Counted from the first letter of the stretch, positions 21,884-30,544 are shown. The stretch: 35,478 nt of DNA from Qipengyuania sp. (GCA_019745075.1 JAIETR010000058.1:1-35478), one strand, 5' to 3'. Made by a program: numbers and translations. Notes: a model not told the origin generated them from the letters alone.

Positions 21884-22918
21884 ATGCAGCTAATTCACCC
21901 TGTGATCCTCTGCGGCGGCAGCGGCACGCGTCTGTGGCCGCGCAGCCGCAAGCACCGCCCCAAGCCTTTCCTCCCGCTTCTGGGCGAGCGGACGCTGTTC
22001 CAGCAGAGCCTCGACCGCGCCTCCGATCCCGCGCGCTTCGCGCCGCCGACGATCGTCGCCGGCAGCGCGCATTGCGGGCTGATCGAGGAGCAGGCCGGCG
22101 CGGCGCAAGGAGCGCGGCTCATCGTCGAGCCGACGGCGAAGAACACCGCGCCGGCCATCGCCCTGGCGGCGCACGCGCTTCCCCAAGATGCGATCATGCT
22201 GGTCTGCCCCAGCGACCATCATATCGCCGACGAAGCCGCTTTCCTCGCCGGGGTTGAGGAAGCCGCCGCGCTGGCGGCCAAGGACTACATGGTCGCCTTC
22301 GGGATCGAGCCGACGGGGCCGGAAACCGGCTATGGCTACATCCGTAGGGGCGCGCCGCTCGCGCTCGGCAACGAGGTCGCGCAATTCGTCGAGAAGCCCG
22401 ACCGCGCCACCGCCGCGCGCTTTCTTGCCGAGGGCGGTTATGTCTGGAACGGCGGCATTTTCGCTTTTCGCGCCGGCGCCTTCCTCGCCGAGATCGAGGC
22501 CTATCGCCCGGACATGGCGGCGCAGGTCGCGCAGGCCTGGCGGGGCGCGCAGCGCGAGGGTTGGCAGGTCCACCCGGCCGCCGCGCCCTTCGCCGCCATC
22601 GCGGGCGAGTCGGTCGACTACGCCGTGATGGAGAACACCGCCCGCGCGGCGGTGGTTTCGACCGAGATGGGCTGGTCCGACATCGGCAATTGGGACGCGC
22701 TGATGACAGCGCGCCCGAACGACGGCGATGGGAACCTCGCCATCGGCCCCGCGAACCTCACCGATTGCCGCAACGTGATGGTCGAGACCGACGGCGCGCG
22801 GGTATCGGTTGTCGGGCTGGAGGACGTGATCGTGGTGGTCGATGGCGGCGAGGTGCTGGTGACGTCGCGCAGCGGCGCGCAGGCGGTCGGCAAGCTCCCG
22901 GGAGCCACGCAGCAATGA
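21884..22918 (+). CDS. manC: Mannose-1-phosphate guanylyltransferase
   Basis: Makes GDP-mannose from mannose-1-phosphate and GTP for surface polysaccharides. The nucleotidyltransferase signature ILCGGSGTRLWPRSRKHRPK occupies residues 8-27, with the catalytic FLPLLGERTLFQ region next, then VCPSDHHI, GYGYIRRG, VEKPDRATA, YVWNGGIFAF and DYAVMENT. It is 344 residues long, so it lacks the fused isomerase domain of bifunctional ManC/AlgA; that function is encoded by the next gene with an ATGA overlap. The ATG at 21884 has AAGGGAG upstream; the long open frame before it is not coding. Confidence 0.93.
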   Translation: MQLIHPVILCGGSGTRLWPRSRKHRPKPFLPLLGERTLFQQSLDRASDPARFAPPTIVAGSAHCGLIEEQAGAAQGARLIVEPTAKNTAPAIALAAHALPQDAIMLVCPSDHHIADEAAFLAGVEEAAALAAKDYMVAFGIEPTGPETGYGYIRRGAPLALGNEVAQFVEKPDRATAARFLAEGGYVWNGGIFAFRAGAFLAEIEAYRPDMAAQVAQAWRGAQREGWQVHPAAAPFAAIAGESVDYAVMENTARAAVVSTEMGWSDIGNWDALMTARPNDGDGNLAIGPANLTDCRNVMVETDGARVSVVGLEDVIVVVDGGEVLVTSRSGAQAVGKLPGATQQ

Positions 22919-23706
22919 AACTGGCGACAAAGACCGTTGAGAAAGTGTGGGGCCGGCGCGACCTGCCTGCGCCGTTCGCGAATGCGGGCGGTGAGCCGGT
23001 CGGCGAAATCTGGTTCGAGCCGCCGCCCGAGCTCTCGCAGGTGCTGGTCAAATATCTCTTCACCAGCGAGAAGCTCTCGGTTCAGGTTCACCCTTCCGAC
23101 TCCCAGGCCCCGCCGGGCGGGCGCGGCAAGGAGGAGTGCTGGCTGGTGCTCGAGGCCGAGCCCGGCGCGACGCTGGGCATCGGCTTCAGGCAGCCGATCA
23201 CGCCCGAGGGAATGCGCGCCGCCGCGCTCGACGGCTCGATCGAGGATGCGCTCGAATGGCATCCGGTGAAGGCGGGCGATTTCTTCTACCTGCCCGCCGG
23301 CACCGTGCACGCGATCGGGCCGGGATTGACCCTCGTCGAAGTTCAGCAGAACAGCGACATCACCTATCGCCTGTACGACTACGGCCGCCCGCGCGAATTG
23401 CATCTCGACGAGGGCCTGGCGGTGGCCAGCGGCGAGCCCTGTCCAGCGGCCTGCCGCCAGGCGGTGCCGCGATCCACCAGCCGGACGCTGGTCGATGGAC
23501 CGTTCTTCCGCTTCTCGCAATGCGCCGGCACTCCGGATGCCGCGATGCGCGCGGCGCACGGCGGCGCGCTGCTCGCCTTGCCGCTCGAAGGCTCGGTCGC
23601 CATCGATGGCGAGGAGATTTCGGCCGGCGAATGCGGTCTCGCCCGGGATGTGGAGGCGGTCGACTTCGCCCGCGCCGGGCGCACACTGCTCGTCTCGGGC
23701 GTTTAG
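22915..23706 (+). CDS. manA: Mannose-6-phosphate isomerase, class I
   Basis: Interconverts fructose-6-phosphate and mannose-6-phosphate, feeding the GDP-mannose route of the gene it overlaps. The zinc site is visible: VQVHP with Q57 and H59, then KEECW with E73/E74, and AGTVHAIG with H132, on a cupin fold. NSDITYRLYDYGRPRELH is the family signature around residues 146-163. At 263 residues it is the short class I type (like Bacillus ManA) rather than the roughly 390-residue E. coli form. The ATG overlaps the manC stop (ATGA), so translation is coupled. No phosphomannomutase gene is in the window. Confidence 0.92.
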   Translation: MKLATKTVEKVWGRRDLPAPFANAGGEPVGEIWFEPPPELSQVLVKYLFTSEKLSVQVHPSDSQAPPGGRGKEECWLVLEAEPGATLGIGFRQPITPEGMRAAALDGSIEDALEWHPVKAGDFFYLPAGTVHAIGPGLTLVEVQQNSDITYRLYDYGRPRELHLDEGLAVASGEPCPAACRQAVPRSTSRTLVDGPFFRFSQCAGTPDAAMRAAHGGALLALPLEGSVAIDGEEISAGECGLARDVEAVDFARAGRTLLVSGV

Positions 23707-23709
23707 GCT

Positions 23710-24096
23710 CTAGCGGGCGGCGTCGCCCGGCGTGGCGAAATCGTGCATGATCCGCGCCAGATCCTCGCGCCCATAGGGCTTCACCAGCAGGCCGCTGGCG
23801 CCGATGTCATCGGCCTTCTCGGCCAATTCGCCATAGCCGGTGGCGAGCCAGAACGGGATGCCGCGGACGCGCAGCTCTTCGGCCACCCTCTCGCTCGATT
23901 CGCCGCCGAGATTGAAATCCAGCAGCGCGAGGTCGAACTCTTCCTTGTCGAGCGCGGCGAGCGCGCCAGCGACCGTCGCCTGCACCGTCACCGCTCCCGC
24001 CCCCAGACTCAGCAGGCACTCCTCGGTGTCGAGCGCGATGATCATGCTGTCCTCGACCACCAGGATGCGTTTCGCGGTTCCTTCGCCTCGCGGCAT
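23710..24096 (-). CDS. Single-domain response regulator
   Basis: A 128-residue stand-alone receiver domain without an output domain. The acidic pocket E15-D16 (VVEDSMII), phospho-acceptor D60 (LALLDFNLGG), the conserved Thr in LATGYGE (T87 region) and K106 (LLVKPYG) are all present. The ATGY/FNL pattern is typical of receivers that work with HWE/HisKA_2 kinases in alphaproteobacteria. An HWE kinase gene stands 2.6 kb away at 26716, a plausible partner. ATG 24096 has AGGAGA upstream. The gene faces manA tail to tail with a 3-bp gap. Confidence 0.9.
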   Translation of the reverse strand: MPRGEGTAKRILVVEDSMIIALDTEECLLSLGAGAVTVQATVAGALAALDKEEFDLALLDFNLGGESSERVAEELRVRGIPFWLATGYGELAEKADDIGASGLLVKPYGREDLARIMHDFATPGDAAR

Positions 24097-24251
24097 CGTC
24101 TGTCTCCTGTCCGGCTGCGACGCCGCGCGGGCGGGCCTTTGCGACTCTTGCCCGTCCACGAAGCGGCCGGGAATTTGGAACTCCGCCCCGAACGCTCGGC
24201 TCGTATGCCATCCGGGCGCGTCCGATCAAAATCCAAGAGGGTCGAAGTCAA

Positions 24252-24554
24252 CTACTTGTGTTCGAGCAGCTTGGCGCCCTGCTGCCGGATCGCACCGGCG
24301 ACCATCGGCTCGACGAACGCCAGCGCCGGGGGGAGGTCGACCTCGAACACGACCTGGCGCTCTTCGATCAGCACGCGCCCGCCGATGCCCTGGCCCATGG
24401 CCCGCACACCGAGGTTCATCGTATCCTCGTCGGGCCAGTCGGTGGTGACTTGGGCCATGCCGCCGGGGATGAAGTTGCCGATTTCGTGGCTGCGCGAGGA
24501 GAGCCGGCGGCGCACCTCGTCCTTGGGCAGGTCGTGGGGAATGGGCACGCGCAT
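24252..24554 (-). CDS. Polyhydroxyalkanoic acid system family protein
   Basis: A 100-residue cytosolic protein matching the PHA-granule-region family. It starts with MRVPIPHDLPKDEVRRRLSS, and has the central GIGGRVLIEERQVVFEVDLPPAL pattern and a C-terminal helix (GAIRQQGAKLLEHK). Members are found near polyhydroxyalkanoate genes in some bacteria; their molecular role is unknown. Here no PHA synthase is in the window. The ATG overlaps the stop of the upstream XpaC-like gene by one base (TGATG), so it is the third gene of a telA-xpaC-pha set. Confidence 0.8.
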   Translation of the reverse strand: MRVPIPHDLPKDEVRRRLSSRSHEIGNFIPGGMAQVTTDWPDEDTMNLGVRAMGQGIGGRVLIEERQVVFEVDLPPALAFVEPMVAGAIRQQGAKLLEHK

Positions 24555-25327
24555 CAGGGCTTGTCCTCGGGTTTGTGCGCGAGCAGCGGCGCGGCGTCGA
24601 TGCCGCTTCCGAACTTGGTGTCGAGGAAGCGGTGCTTGATCGCGAGATCGTCCAGCGAGCCCTCCGCGAGCTGGCGGGTGATGGAATCGATTTCGCCGCT
24701 GATCGTCTCGAGGCTTTGCGTGAGCTGCCGATCGGGAGTCGAGCCGGCGCGCTGCTCGCCGCGCATCTGCGGCGGAATGCGGCGATAGCTGTCGATCATC
24801 TCGGGGAGCTGCTCGCCGATCAGGCTGCGGACCTCCCGCGCCCTGGGATGGTTCTGATCGAGCCCTTCGAGTTGACGGCCCAGCCCGTCGAGCTGGACGC
24901 CGAGCTGGTCGATCAGGTTGACGGCCGGCGGCGGGAGCGCCGGGCGCTGCGCCTCCAGCCACAGCTCGGTGCGGCCGACCAGTTGCCTGACATCGCCGCC
25001 GCGCGCGATGTCGGCGCGGGTCGGAGTCTTGAGGCGAGGAAATTGAGACAGCACCATCGCCGCGACCACGCAGGCGACTATCAGCGCCGTAAAGCCCAGA
25101 ATCCCTATCCCGCCCACTATCCCGCCGATGATCCCACCAGCCAGCCATATGGCCAGCACCGTCATGATGGCGTTGCGGATGCGTGCCTTGAGGTTGGACT
25201 TCTTGAGCCGCCGCGAACCCTCGCCGATCGAAGGCGTGCGCCGATGCCGCCCGCCCTCGCGGTTGTCGCGCAGCAGCGCGCGGCCCTCGCCGATCAGCCG
25301 ATCGCTGTCGGAGGTGAGATCGGCCAC
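24554..25327 (-). CDS. XpaC-like membrane protein of the TelA operon
   Basis: A 257-residue protein. A basic cytoplasmic N terminus (to about residue 50) is followed by a double hydrophobic segment, AIMTVLAIWLAGGIIGGIVGG and ILGFTALIVACVVAAMVL, then a long helical cytoplasmic or periplasmic region with heptad-like repeats (LIDQLGVQLDGLGRQLEGLD, LTQSLETISGEIDSITRQL). This resembles the XpaC family, known as 5-bromo-4-chloroindolyl phosphate hydrolysis proteins, which co-occur with telA. The biochemical role is not established. The start is GTG at 25327, 4 bp after the telA stop. Co-translation with telA and the PHA-family gene is likely. Confidence 0.75.
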   Translation of the reverse strand: MADLTSDSDRLIGEGRALLRDNREGGRHRRTPSIGEGSRRLKKSNLKARIRNAIMTVLAIWLAGGIIGGIVGGIGILGFTALIVACVVAAMVLSQFPRLKTPTRADIARGGDVRQLVGRTELWLEAQRPALPPPAVNLIDQLGVQLDGLGRQLEGLDQNHPRAREVRSLIGEQLPEMIDSYRRIPPQMRGEQRAGSTPDRQLTQSLETISGEIDSITRQLAEGSLDDLAIKHRFLDTKFGSGIDAAPLLAHKPEDKP

Positions 25328-25331
25328 CGGG

Positions 25332-26561
25332 CTATTCCGCTGTCAACAAGTTCGATTCCTCGACCTGCCGCGAGGCTTGCGCCTGCCCTTCCGCGCGCGC
25401 GATATAGCCCTTCGACTTCTCGACCTCGCTGCTCAGCAGGCCGACGGTCTGCTTCATGCTGTCAAGCGCCTTGAGCTTGAACTGATCGACCTCGTCCATC
25501 GTGTCGTAAATGTTCTGGAAGGCGCGCTGGAGCGTTTCGAGCGGGATGGTGCTCGCGGCGGCCTGCTGGTGAATCTTGGCGGTCTGCTCGCGCAGCAGCT
25601 TGCCGGTCGAATCGATGATCCCGGCGGTGGTGTCGTTGAGCGCGGTGATCTGGCCCAGCACCAGCCGCTGATTGGTCATCGCCTCGGCCACCGTGACCGC
25701 GGTGCGCAGCGCGGCCACGGTGGTGGTGCTGGCGCGATCGACGCCCTTCACCAGCTCGACATTGTTCTTCTTGACCAGATCGAGCGCGAGATAGCCCTGC
25801 ACGCTTACCGCCATCTGCGTCAGCAGGTCCTGGGTGCGCTGGCGAACATAGAACAGCGCGGTTTCGCGGATCGCCTTCGCCTTGGCGGGATCGGTCGCGT
25901 CGAGCTCGGCGGCCTTGTCCTCGAGCTTCTCGTCGAGCGCCTTGGAGATGTGGACCATCTGCTCCAGATTGCCCATCGCCTCCCACAGCTTCTGCCGCTC
26001 GACGTCGATCGCGGCATTGTCCATCAGCAGCTCGTCCTTGCCGCTCGACAGATTGGTGAGGATCGACTGGATGTGCGTCTGCGCGCTCTGGTAGCTGCGG
26101 AAGTAATTGGTGAGCTTGTTGCCGAAGGGAATGATGCCGAGAATCTTGCGCGTTCCAGACAGCTTGCCGCGCTTGCCGGGGTCGAGATCCTCGACCACCC
26201 GGCGCAGCTCGGCCAGATCGTTGCCGACACCCTGGTCCTTGTCCATCGCGCGCACCGGGCGGTCGAGGAAACGGTTCGACATTCCCGCTGCCTGCGCGAT
26301 CTCCTTGCGGCCCATGTTGGTGAGCTGATCGACCTTCTTGCCGAACTCGGGCGAGTTGGCGTCCTGCGCCACCAGCTCGTCGATGAACGCATCGACCTTG
26401 GTCTGGAGCTTCGACTTCACTTCGTCCGCCACGGGCACGAGCCCGGACGCCCGCTCCGGCGCGACCTGCGGCACCGGGTCGGGTGCGACGAGGTTGAGTT
26501 CGGTGGCGGTCGCCGTGGCGACAGCGGGTGCGCGCTCCGGTGCGGTCTGGTTGTCGGTCAT
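25332..26561 (-). CDS. TelA-family toxic anion resistance protein
   Basis: A 409-residue soluble, strongly helical protein of the TelA/KlaA family, first linked to tellurite resistance and now seen as a general envelope-stress component of unclear mechanism. Family segments include GTRKILGIIPFGNKLTNYFRSY, SAQTHIQSILTNLSSGKDELL, LFYVRQRTQDLLTQMAVSVQ and a C-terminal coiled-coil region (FKLKALDSMKQTVGLLSSEVE). An Ala/Pro/Val-rich stretch (residues 8-45) precedes the conserved body. Start MTDNQTAPE at 26561 is the likeliest, though its ribosome site is weak; the frame extends to 26624. It heads the operon with xpaC and the PHA-family gene and diverges from the HWE kinase gene. Confidence 0.88.
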   Translation of the reverse strand: MTDNQTAPERAPAVATATATELNLVAPDPVPQVAPERASGLVPVADEVKSKLQTKVDAFIDELVAQDANSPEFGKKVDQLTNMGRKEIAQAAGMSNRFLDRPVRAMDKDQGVGNDLAELRRVVEDLDPGKRGKLSGTRKILGIIPFGNKLTNYFRSYQSAQTHIQSILTNLSSGKDELLMDNAAIDVERQKLWEAMGNLEQMVHISKALDEKLEDKAAELDATDPAKAKAIRETALFYVRQRTQDLLTQMAVSVQGYLALDLVKKNNVELVKGVDRASTTTVAALRTAVTVAEAMTNQRLVLGQITALNDTTAGIIDSTGKLLREQTAKIHQQAAASTIPLETLQRAFQNIYDTMDEVDQFKLKALDSMKQTVGLLSSEVEKSKGYIARAEGQAQASRQVEESNLLTAE

Positions 26562-26715
26562 GGCAGGGGTAAAGGCTCCATCCGGGATCGATCCTGTATT
26601 AGGTAGATAAGACACAATCTTCAAGCGCGCGCGGACGCGACCGGACTATCCTATGCGATTTCCATCCGCAGCCAAAATCTATAGACCTGCTCGCGGACGG
26701 TCGCGGGGGGCGCGC

Positions 26716-27741
26716 ATGGATTCGGGATTCCTCGACCGCTATCGTACCGAAGCGGGGGATGTGCTCGATGCCATCCTCACGCACTCGCGCGACCGCATCG
26801 AGCTGCTCGATCGCGGCGGGGCGCTCGAATATGTCGGCGCCAGCGCCAGGAACGCGCTCGGACTCGCCGACACCGGCGAGGCGATTGGCAAGCCGTGGCG
26901 CGATTTCTGGCCGGAAAGCGAGCGCGCCGCGCTCGATGCCGCGGTCCTGGCGGCGGCGGACGGGACCAGCGCCCGGTTCGATGGCGCGACGCAAGACGAT
27001 GCGGGCCGCGAGTGGCTGTGGGAGGTGACGGTTTCGCCCGTGTGGGGCGATGGAGGCGAGATCACGCATCTCCTGGCGCTATCCACCGACCTCACGGCGC
27101 GGCGGGAAGCGGCGCGCCTGGACCGCCAGCGTTGGCAACACGCCGAGGCGCAAGCCGGATTGGCCGGCGACGTCGCCCGCGAACTCCGCCATCGGATCAA
27201 GAACCAGCTCGCGGTGGTCAATGCCGTCACCAGGCTTCTGGCTCGCCATACCGAGAGCGCGCGCGATCTCGCCGGCAAGCTGGAAGAGAAATTGATCTCG
27301 CTGGCGCAGGCGCAGGACTTGCTTGCGATCCGCCACGATCGCCCGCTCACCGCACCCCACGCCCTGGCCGAGATATTGAATGCCAGTGGCGCGGGCGAGC
27401 GGGTGGAGGCGGCCGATATTCCCGAGGTGGCCATTCCCGACGAATCGGTTCAGCAGCTCGCCTTGCTGCTCGGCGAGCTCCAGACCAATGCCCTCAAGCA
27501 CGGCGCCTTGAGGGACGAACGCGGCAGTGTGCGGTTATCGGGCAGCACCGAAGGCAAAGCCCTGACCTTGCGCTGGGAAGAGGATTGCAGCGTGGAGGTG
27601 GCCCCGGTCCAGTCGGGCCACGGAGGCTTCCAGCTGATCCGCCGTCTCGGCGCGGCGGCGGGCAAACTGCCCAGCATCACCTGGCAGCCGACGGGCATCG
27701 TGGTCGAGTTCCACGTCCGCACCGCGGCTAGAGCCAGATGA
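26716..27741 (+). CDS. PAS-HWE sensor histidine kinase
   Basis: A 341-residue cytosolic kinase. An N-terminal PAS domain (about 15-130; IELLDRGGALEYVGASARNA, ending WEVTVSPVWGDGGEITHLLA) is followed by a HWE/HisKA_2 phospho-acceptor box with H159 in ELRHRIKNQLAVVNAV and an ATPase N-box with N258 in LLGELQTNALKHGAL. There is no TM segment, so it senses a cytoplasmic cue. ATG 26716 is preceded by a G-rich stretch. The last three codons (AGA GCC AGA) and the TGA stop come from the left end of a MITE. Removing the element would restore a tail reading AAKQAGLS. The nearby single-domain receiver is a candidate partner. Confidence 0.9.
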   Translation: MDSGFLDRYRTEAGDVLDAILTHSRDRIELLDRGGALEYVGASARNALGLADTGEAIGKPWRDFWPESERAALDAAVLAAADGTSARFDGATQDDAGREWLWEVTVSPVWGDGGEITHLLALSTDLTARREAARLDRQRWQHAEAQAGLAGDVARELRHRIKNQLAVVNAVTRLLARHTESARDLAGKLEEKLISLAQAQDLLAIRHDRPLTAPHALAEILNASGAGERVEAADIPEVAIPDESVQQLALLLGELQTNALKHGALRDERGSVRLSGSTEGKALTLRWEEDCSVEVAPVQSGHGGFQLIRRLGAAAGKLPSITWQPTGIVVEFHVRTAARAR

Positions 27742-27982
27742 CGCCAGGTAGCACCGCCGTGACGGAGTCGATTTTGGCTCAGCGCAAGGCGCGAGGAGGG
27801 AGCCATGCTGAGGCATAGTGACCGACGAGCAACGCGGCGCTGGGCCAAAAGCGGCCCGCCGCTGGCCCAAGGGGCCAGTCTATCCCGAGCGGCTGCTGCA
27901 AGCAGCCAGCCGAAGGGCGCCGCGCCTCGCCACAGAGCCGCTCCGAGCAATCACGGCGGTGCAACCTGGTGTCATCTGGCTC
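27731..27982. mobile_element. MITE-like element with 32-bp terminal inverted repeats and TA flanks
   Basis: A 252-bp element bounded by 32-bp inverted repeats, 27731-27762 and 27951-27982, with 30 of 32 positions matching. The ends begin GAGCCAGATGAC. A TA dinucleotide flanks both sides (27729-27730 and 27983-27984), the target duplication of IS630/Tc1/mariner-type transposases. No transposase is encoded inside, so it would be mobilised in trans. It is inserted at the 3' end of the HWE kinase gene and supplies that gene's stop codon. The rest of the 323-bp gap before the acyl-AMP ligase gene (27985-28064) shows no gene. Confidence 0.8.
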
Positions 27983-28064
27983 TAAACAGGCCGGACTCTC
28001 CTGACCCTTGGCACACCTGGAAAATGTCTGCCGAGGGATGCGGCGCCATGCCCGCGAAGGATGC

Positions 28065-29804
28065 TCAAGCAGCTTCCATCAGCTTGATGGGCTCGATCTC
28101 GCCTGCGAGATAGAGCCGCTTGGCCTTCGCGCGGCTGAGCTTGCCCGAGCTGGTGCGCGGCAGGGTGCGCGGCGGGACCAGCTCGACGACGCAGGCCATT
28201 CCGGTGACGCTGCGCACCTTGTCGGCGATCTGGTCGCGCAGCTTGATACGCTCGTCGGGATCGGAAACGCGGCAGTGGACCAGCACCGCGGGCGCTTCCT
28301 CGCCATTGGCCATTTCGACCGCGAAGGCCGCGATGTCTCCGTGGTTGAAGCCGGGAAGCTGCTCCACCGCCCATTCGATGTCCTGCGGCCAGTGGTTCTT
28401 GCCGTTGATGACGATCATGTCCTTCGCCCGCCCGACGATGAACAGATAATCATTCGCCATGTAGCCCATGTCGCCGGTGTCGAGCCAGCCATCGACCAGG
28501 CAGTCGCGGGTCGCCCCCTCGTTGCGGAAATAGGAGTGCATGACGCTCTTGCCGCGGCACCACACCTTGCCGATCTGGTGGTCGCCCTTGGCCTGGCCTC
28601 TCTCGCCGCGAATCTCGATCTCCATCCCCGGCAGCGCCTTGCCGCAGTTGACGATGGCGCGGTAGCGGGCCGGCCGTTCGAGGTCGCGCGGACGGCCCGA
28701 AAGGCGCTCCTCCTCGACCAGCTCCACCCGGATGCCCTCGCCGGGCGGCATCACCGTCACGGCGAGCGTCGCCTCGGCGAGGCCATAGGAGGGGGTGAAG
28801 GCGCTCGCCTTGAAGCCCGCCGGCGCGAAGGCGTTGACGAAGCACTGCATCACATCGGGCCGAATCATGTCCGCGCCATTGCCGGCGGTGCGCCAGCGCG
28901 ACAGGTCGAAACGCTCCGAGACATGGCTCTGGCTGGAAATGCGCCGCGCGCAGATGTCGTAGCCGAAGGTGGGCGAATAGCTGAGCGTGTTGCCGGAATT
29001 GCGGCTGACGAGATCGAGCCAGGCGAGCGGGCGGCGGGCGAAGTGCTCGGTGCGCAGATAGTCGCAGCTGACCTGGTTGGCGATCGGCGACAGGAAGCAG
29101 CCGACCAGGCCCATGTCGTGATACCACGGCAGCCAGCTCACCACCCGGTCGTTGGTGCCCAGCTCCACTCCCGCCGCGTGGCCGTAGAGGTTGTGGAGCA
29201 GCGCTTCGTGGGTCACGGCGACGCCCGTGGGGAAGCGCGTCGAGCCGCTCGAATACTGGAGGTAGCAGATGTCCTCGGGCGCGGCCGTCGGCAGCGCGGC
29301 TTCGGGTGCCTCGCGTGCGCCGAAATCCTCCCAGCTTTCGCCCGCGCAACCCTGCCTGGTCGCCGCCGCCGCGCCCATGTCGGCGATCTCGGCGGGATAG
29401 AGCAGCAGCTTGGGATCGCAGCTTTCCAGCTGGACGCCCAGCTGTTCGATGTAATTCTCCCTGCCGCCGAAGGTGGTCGGCAGCGGCAGCGGCACCGGCC
29501 AGGCGCCGGCGTAGACGCAGGCGCAGAACAGCGCGGCGAATTCGGGGCCGGTCTGCGCCACCAGCGCGACGCGGTCGTCCTTGGCGATGCCCGCGGCGAC
29601 CAGGCGATAAGCCATCGCCATCGCGTCGGCGCGCATCTCGGCGAAAGGATAGGCGCGTTCCAGGGTGCCGCGCATGTCGTGAAAATTGAGGCCCTTTGCG
29701 CTGCGCGCGGCATAATCGATCGCTTCGTTGAGCGTTGCGAAGTCCGATCGGCGCCGCGGCAGCGGGCAGTCGTTCGGCGTCGGCGTCAAGGCGGCGTCGG
29801 TCAT
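28065..29804 (-). CDS. Fatty acyl-AMP ligase (FAAL)
   Basis: A 579-residue ANL-superfamily adenylating enzyme that makes acyl-AMP and passes the acyl group to an acyl carrier protein rather than to CoA. The core motifs are YLQYSSGSTRFPTGVAVTH, SWLPWYHDMGLVG, SYSPTFGYDICARR, SYGLAEATLAVTV and DGWLDTGDMGYM, then the C-terminal domain with VGRAKDMIVINGKNHWPQDI and LPRTSSGKLSRAKAK. SYSPTFGYDLC-type and HDMGLVG sequences are typical of FAALs rather than FACLs. No carrier protein or polyketide gene is adjacent, so its partner is elsewhere or unlinked. ATG 29804 is preferred to TTG 29810. It diverges from recX. Confidence 0.9.
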   Translation of the reverse strand: MTDAALTPTPNDCPLPRRRSDFATLNEAIDYAARSAKGLNFHDMRGTLERAYPFAEMRADAMAMAYRLVAAGIAKDDRVALVAQTGPEFAALFCACVYAGAWPVPLPLPTTFGGRENYIEQLGVQLESCDPKLLLYPAEIADMGAAAATRQGCAGESWEDFGAREAPEAALPTAAPEDICYLQYSSGSTRFPTGVAVTHEALLHNLYGHAAGVELGTNDRVVSWLPWYHDMGLVGCFLSPIANQVSCDYLRTEHFARRPLAWLDLVSRNSGNTLSYSPTFGYDICARRISSQSHVSERFDLSRWRTAGNGADMIRPDVMQCFVNAFAPAGFKASAFTPSYGLAEATLAVTVMPPGEGIRVELVEEERLSGRPRDLERPARYRAIVNCGKALPGMEIEIRGERGQAKGDHQIGKVWCRGKSVMHSYFRNEGATRDCLVDGWLDTGDMGYMANDYLFIVGRAKDMIVINGKNHWPQDIEWAVEQLPGFNHGDIAAFAVEMANGEEAPAVLVHCRVSDPDERIKLRDQIADKVRSVTGMACVVELVPPRTLPRTSSGKLSRAKAKRLYLAGEIEPIKLMEAA

Positions 29805-29953
29805 AGGCAAGGTGTTACCCGTCTTGTTTCAAGTGGATGCAGGCGGCTCCCACTTCCCCCTGCGCTGCCCGCAAACCGCCGCGGGCCGGCAAGCGTTTCC
29901 CTTTGATAAGGACTGTGGCACCAATATGGCAATGGAATCGTCATAATCCCGCG

Positions 29954-30544
29954 ATGCAGCGCCCACCCCGACAGCCACGCCGTCCCCCTCGTCCGCTCGA
30001 CGCCGCGCGGCTGGAGGAGCTGGCGCTCGCCTATGTCGCCCGGTTCGCGACCTCGGCGGCGCGGCTCGCCGCCTACTGCGGGCGCAAGCTGCGCGAGCGC
30101 GGCCACGTGGGGCAGGACCAGGGGGCGCCGCCTCCCGATGTGGCGGCGCTGGTGGCGCGCTTCGTCGCGAGTGGTTTCGTCGACGACGAGGGCTATGCGC
30201 GCGCCAGGGCGGGTGGGCTGCTGCGCCGCGGATATGGAGCGAGGCGGGTGAGCGACGCGCTGCGCGCCGACGGGATCGCGGAGCCTCTGCGCGAGGAGAT
30301 CGCTCCGGGCGAGGCGGGGCGCCGCGAGGCCGCCGCGGCCTATGCCCGGCGCCGCCGCCTGGGCCCATTCGCCCGCGCGCCGCTGGGTGCCACCGACCGC
30401 GGGGGCTACCAGAAGCAGCTTGCCGCCCTGCTGCGCGCGGGCCATGATTCGGCGCACGCGCGCCATGTTCTCGCCGCAGCCTCGCCCGGCGAGCTGGAGG
30501 ACTGGATCGCCGAGGCGCGCGAGGAAGAGGATCGCACCGCATGA
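29954..30544 (+). CDS. recX: RecX-family regulatory protein
   Basis: A 196-residue basic, helical protein of the RecX family, which binds RecA filaments and limits recombination and SOS activity. Three RecX-type helical repeats are seen: LEELALAYVARFATSAARLAAYCGRKL-like N-terminal part, then VAALVARFVASGFVDDEGYARA, RRGYGARRVSDALRADGI, and the C-terminal QKQLAALLRAGHDSAHARHVL. The ATG at 29954 is the only reasonable start near the conserved region. recA is not in the window. The TGA stop overlaps the ATG of the DUF192 gene (ATGA), indicating coupled translation. Confidence 0.87.
   Translation: MQRPPRQPRRPPRPLDAARLEELALAYVARFATSAARLAAYCGRKLRERGHVGQDQGAPPPDVAALVARFVASGFVDDEGYARARAGGLLRRGYGARRVSDALRADGIAEPLREEIAPGEAGRREAAAAYARRRRLGPFARAPLGATDRGGYQKQLAALLRAGHDSAHARHVLAAASPGELEDWIAEAREEEDRTA

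Noticed and set aside
22618..23559. Minus-strand 313-codon ORF opposite manC/manA
   Set aside because: Shadow frame; plus-strand genes have conserved active-site motifs and an ATGA junction.
27781..28004. Short ORFs across the MITE
   Set aside because: They consist of repeat sequence and cross the element's ends; no transposase motif is present.
28008..29906. Plus-strand 632-codon ORF opposite the acyl-AMP ligase gene
   Set aside because: Shadow frame with no domain; the ligase on the other strand carries all family motifs.
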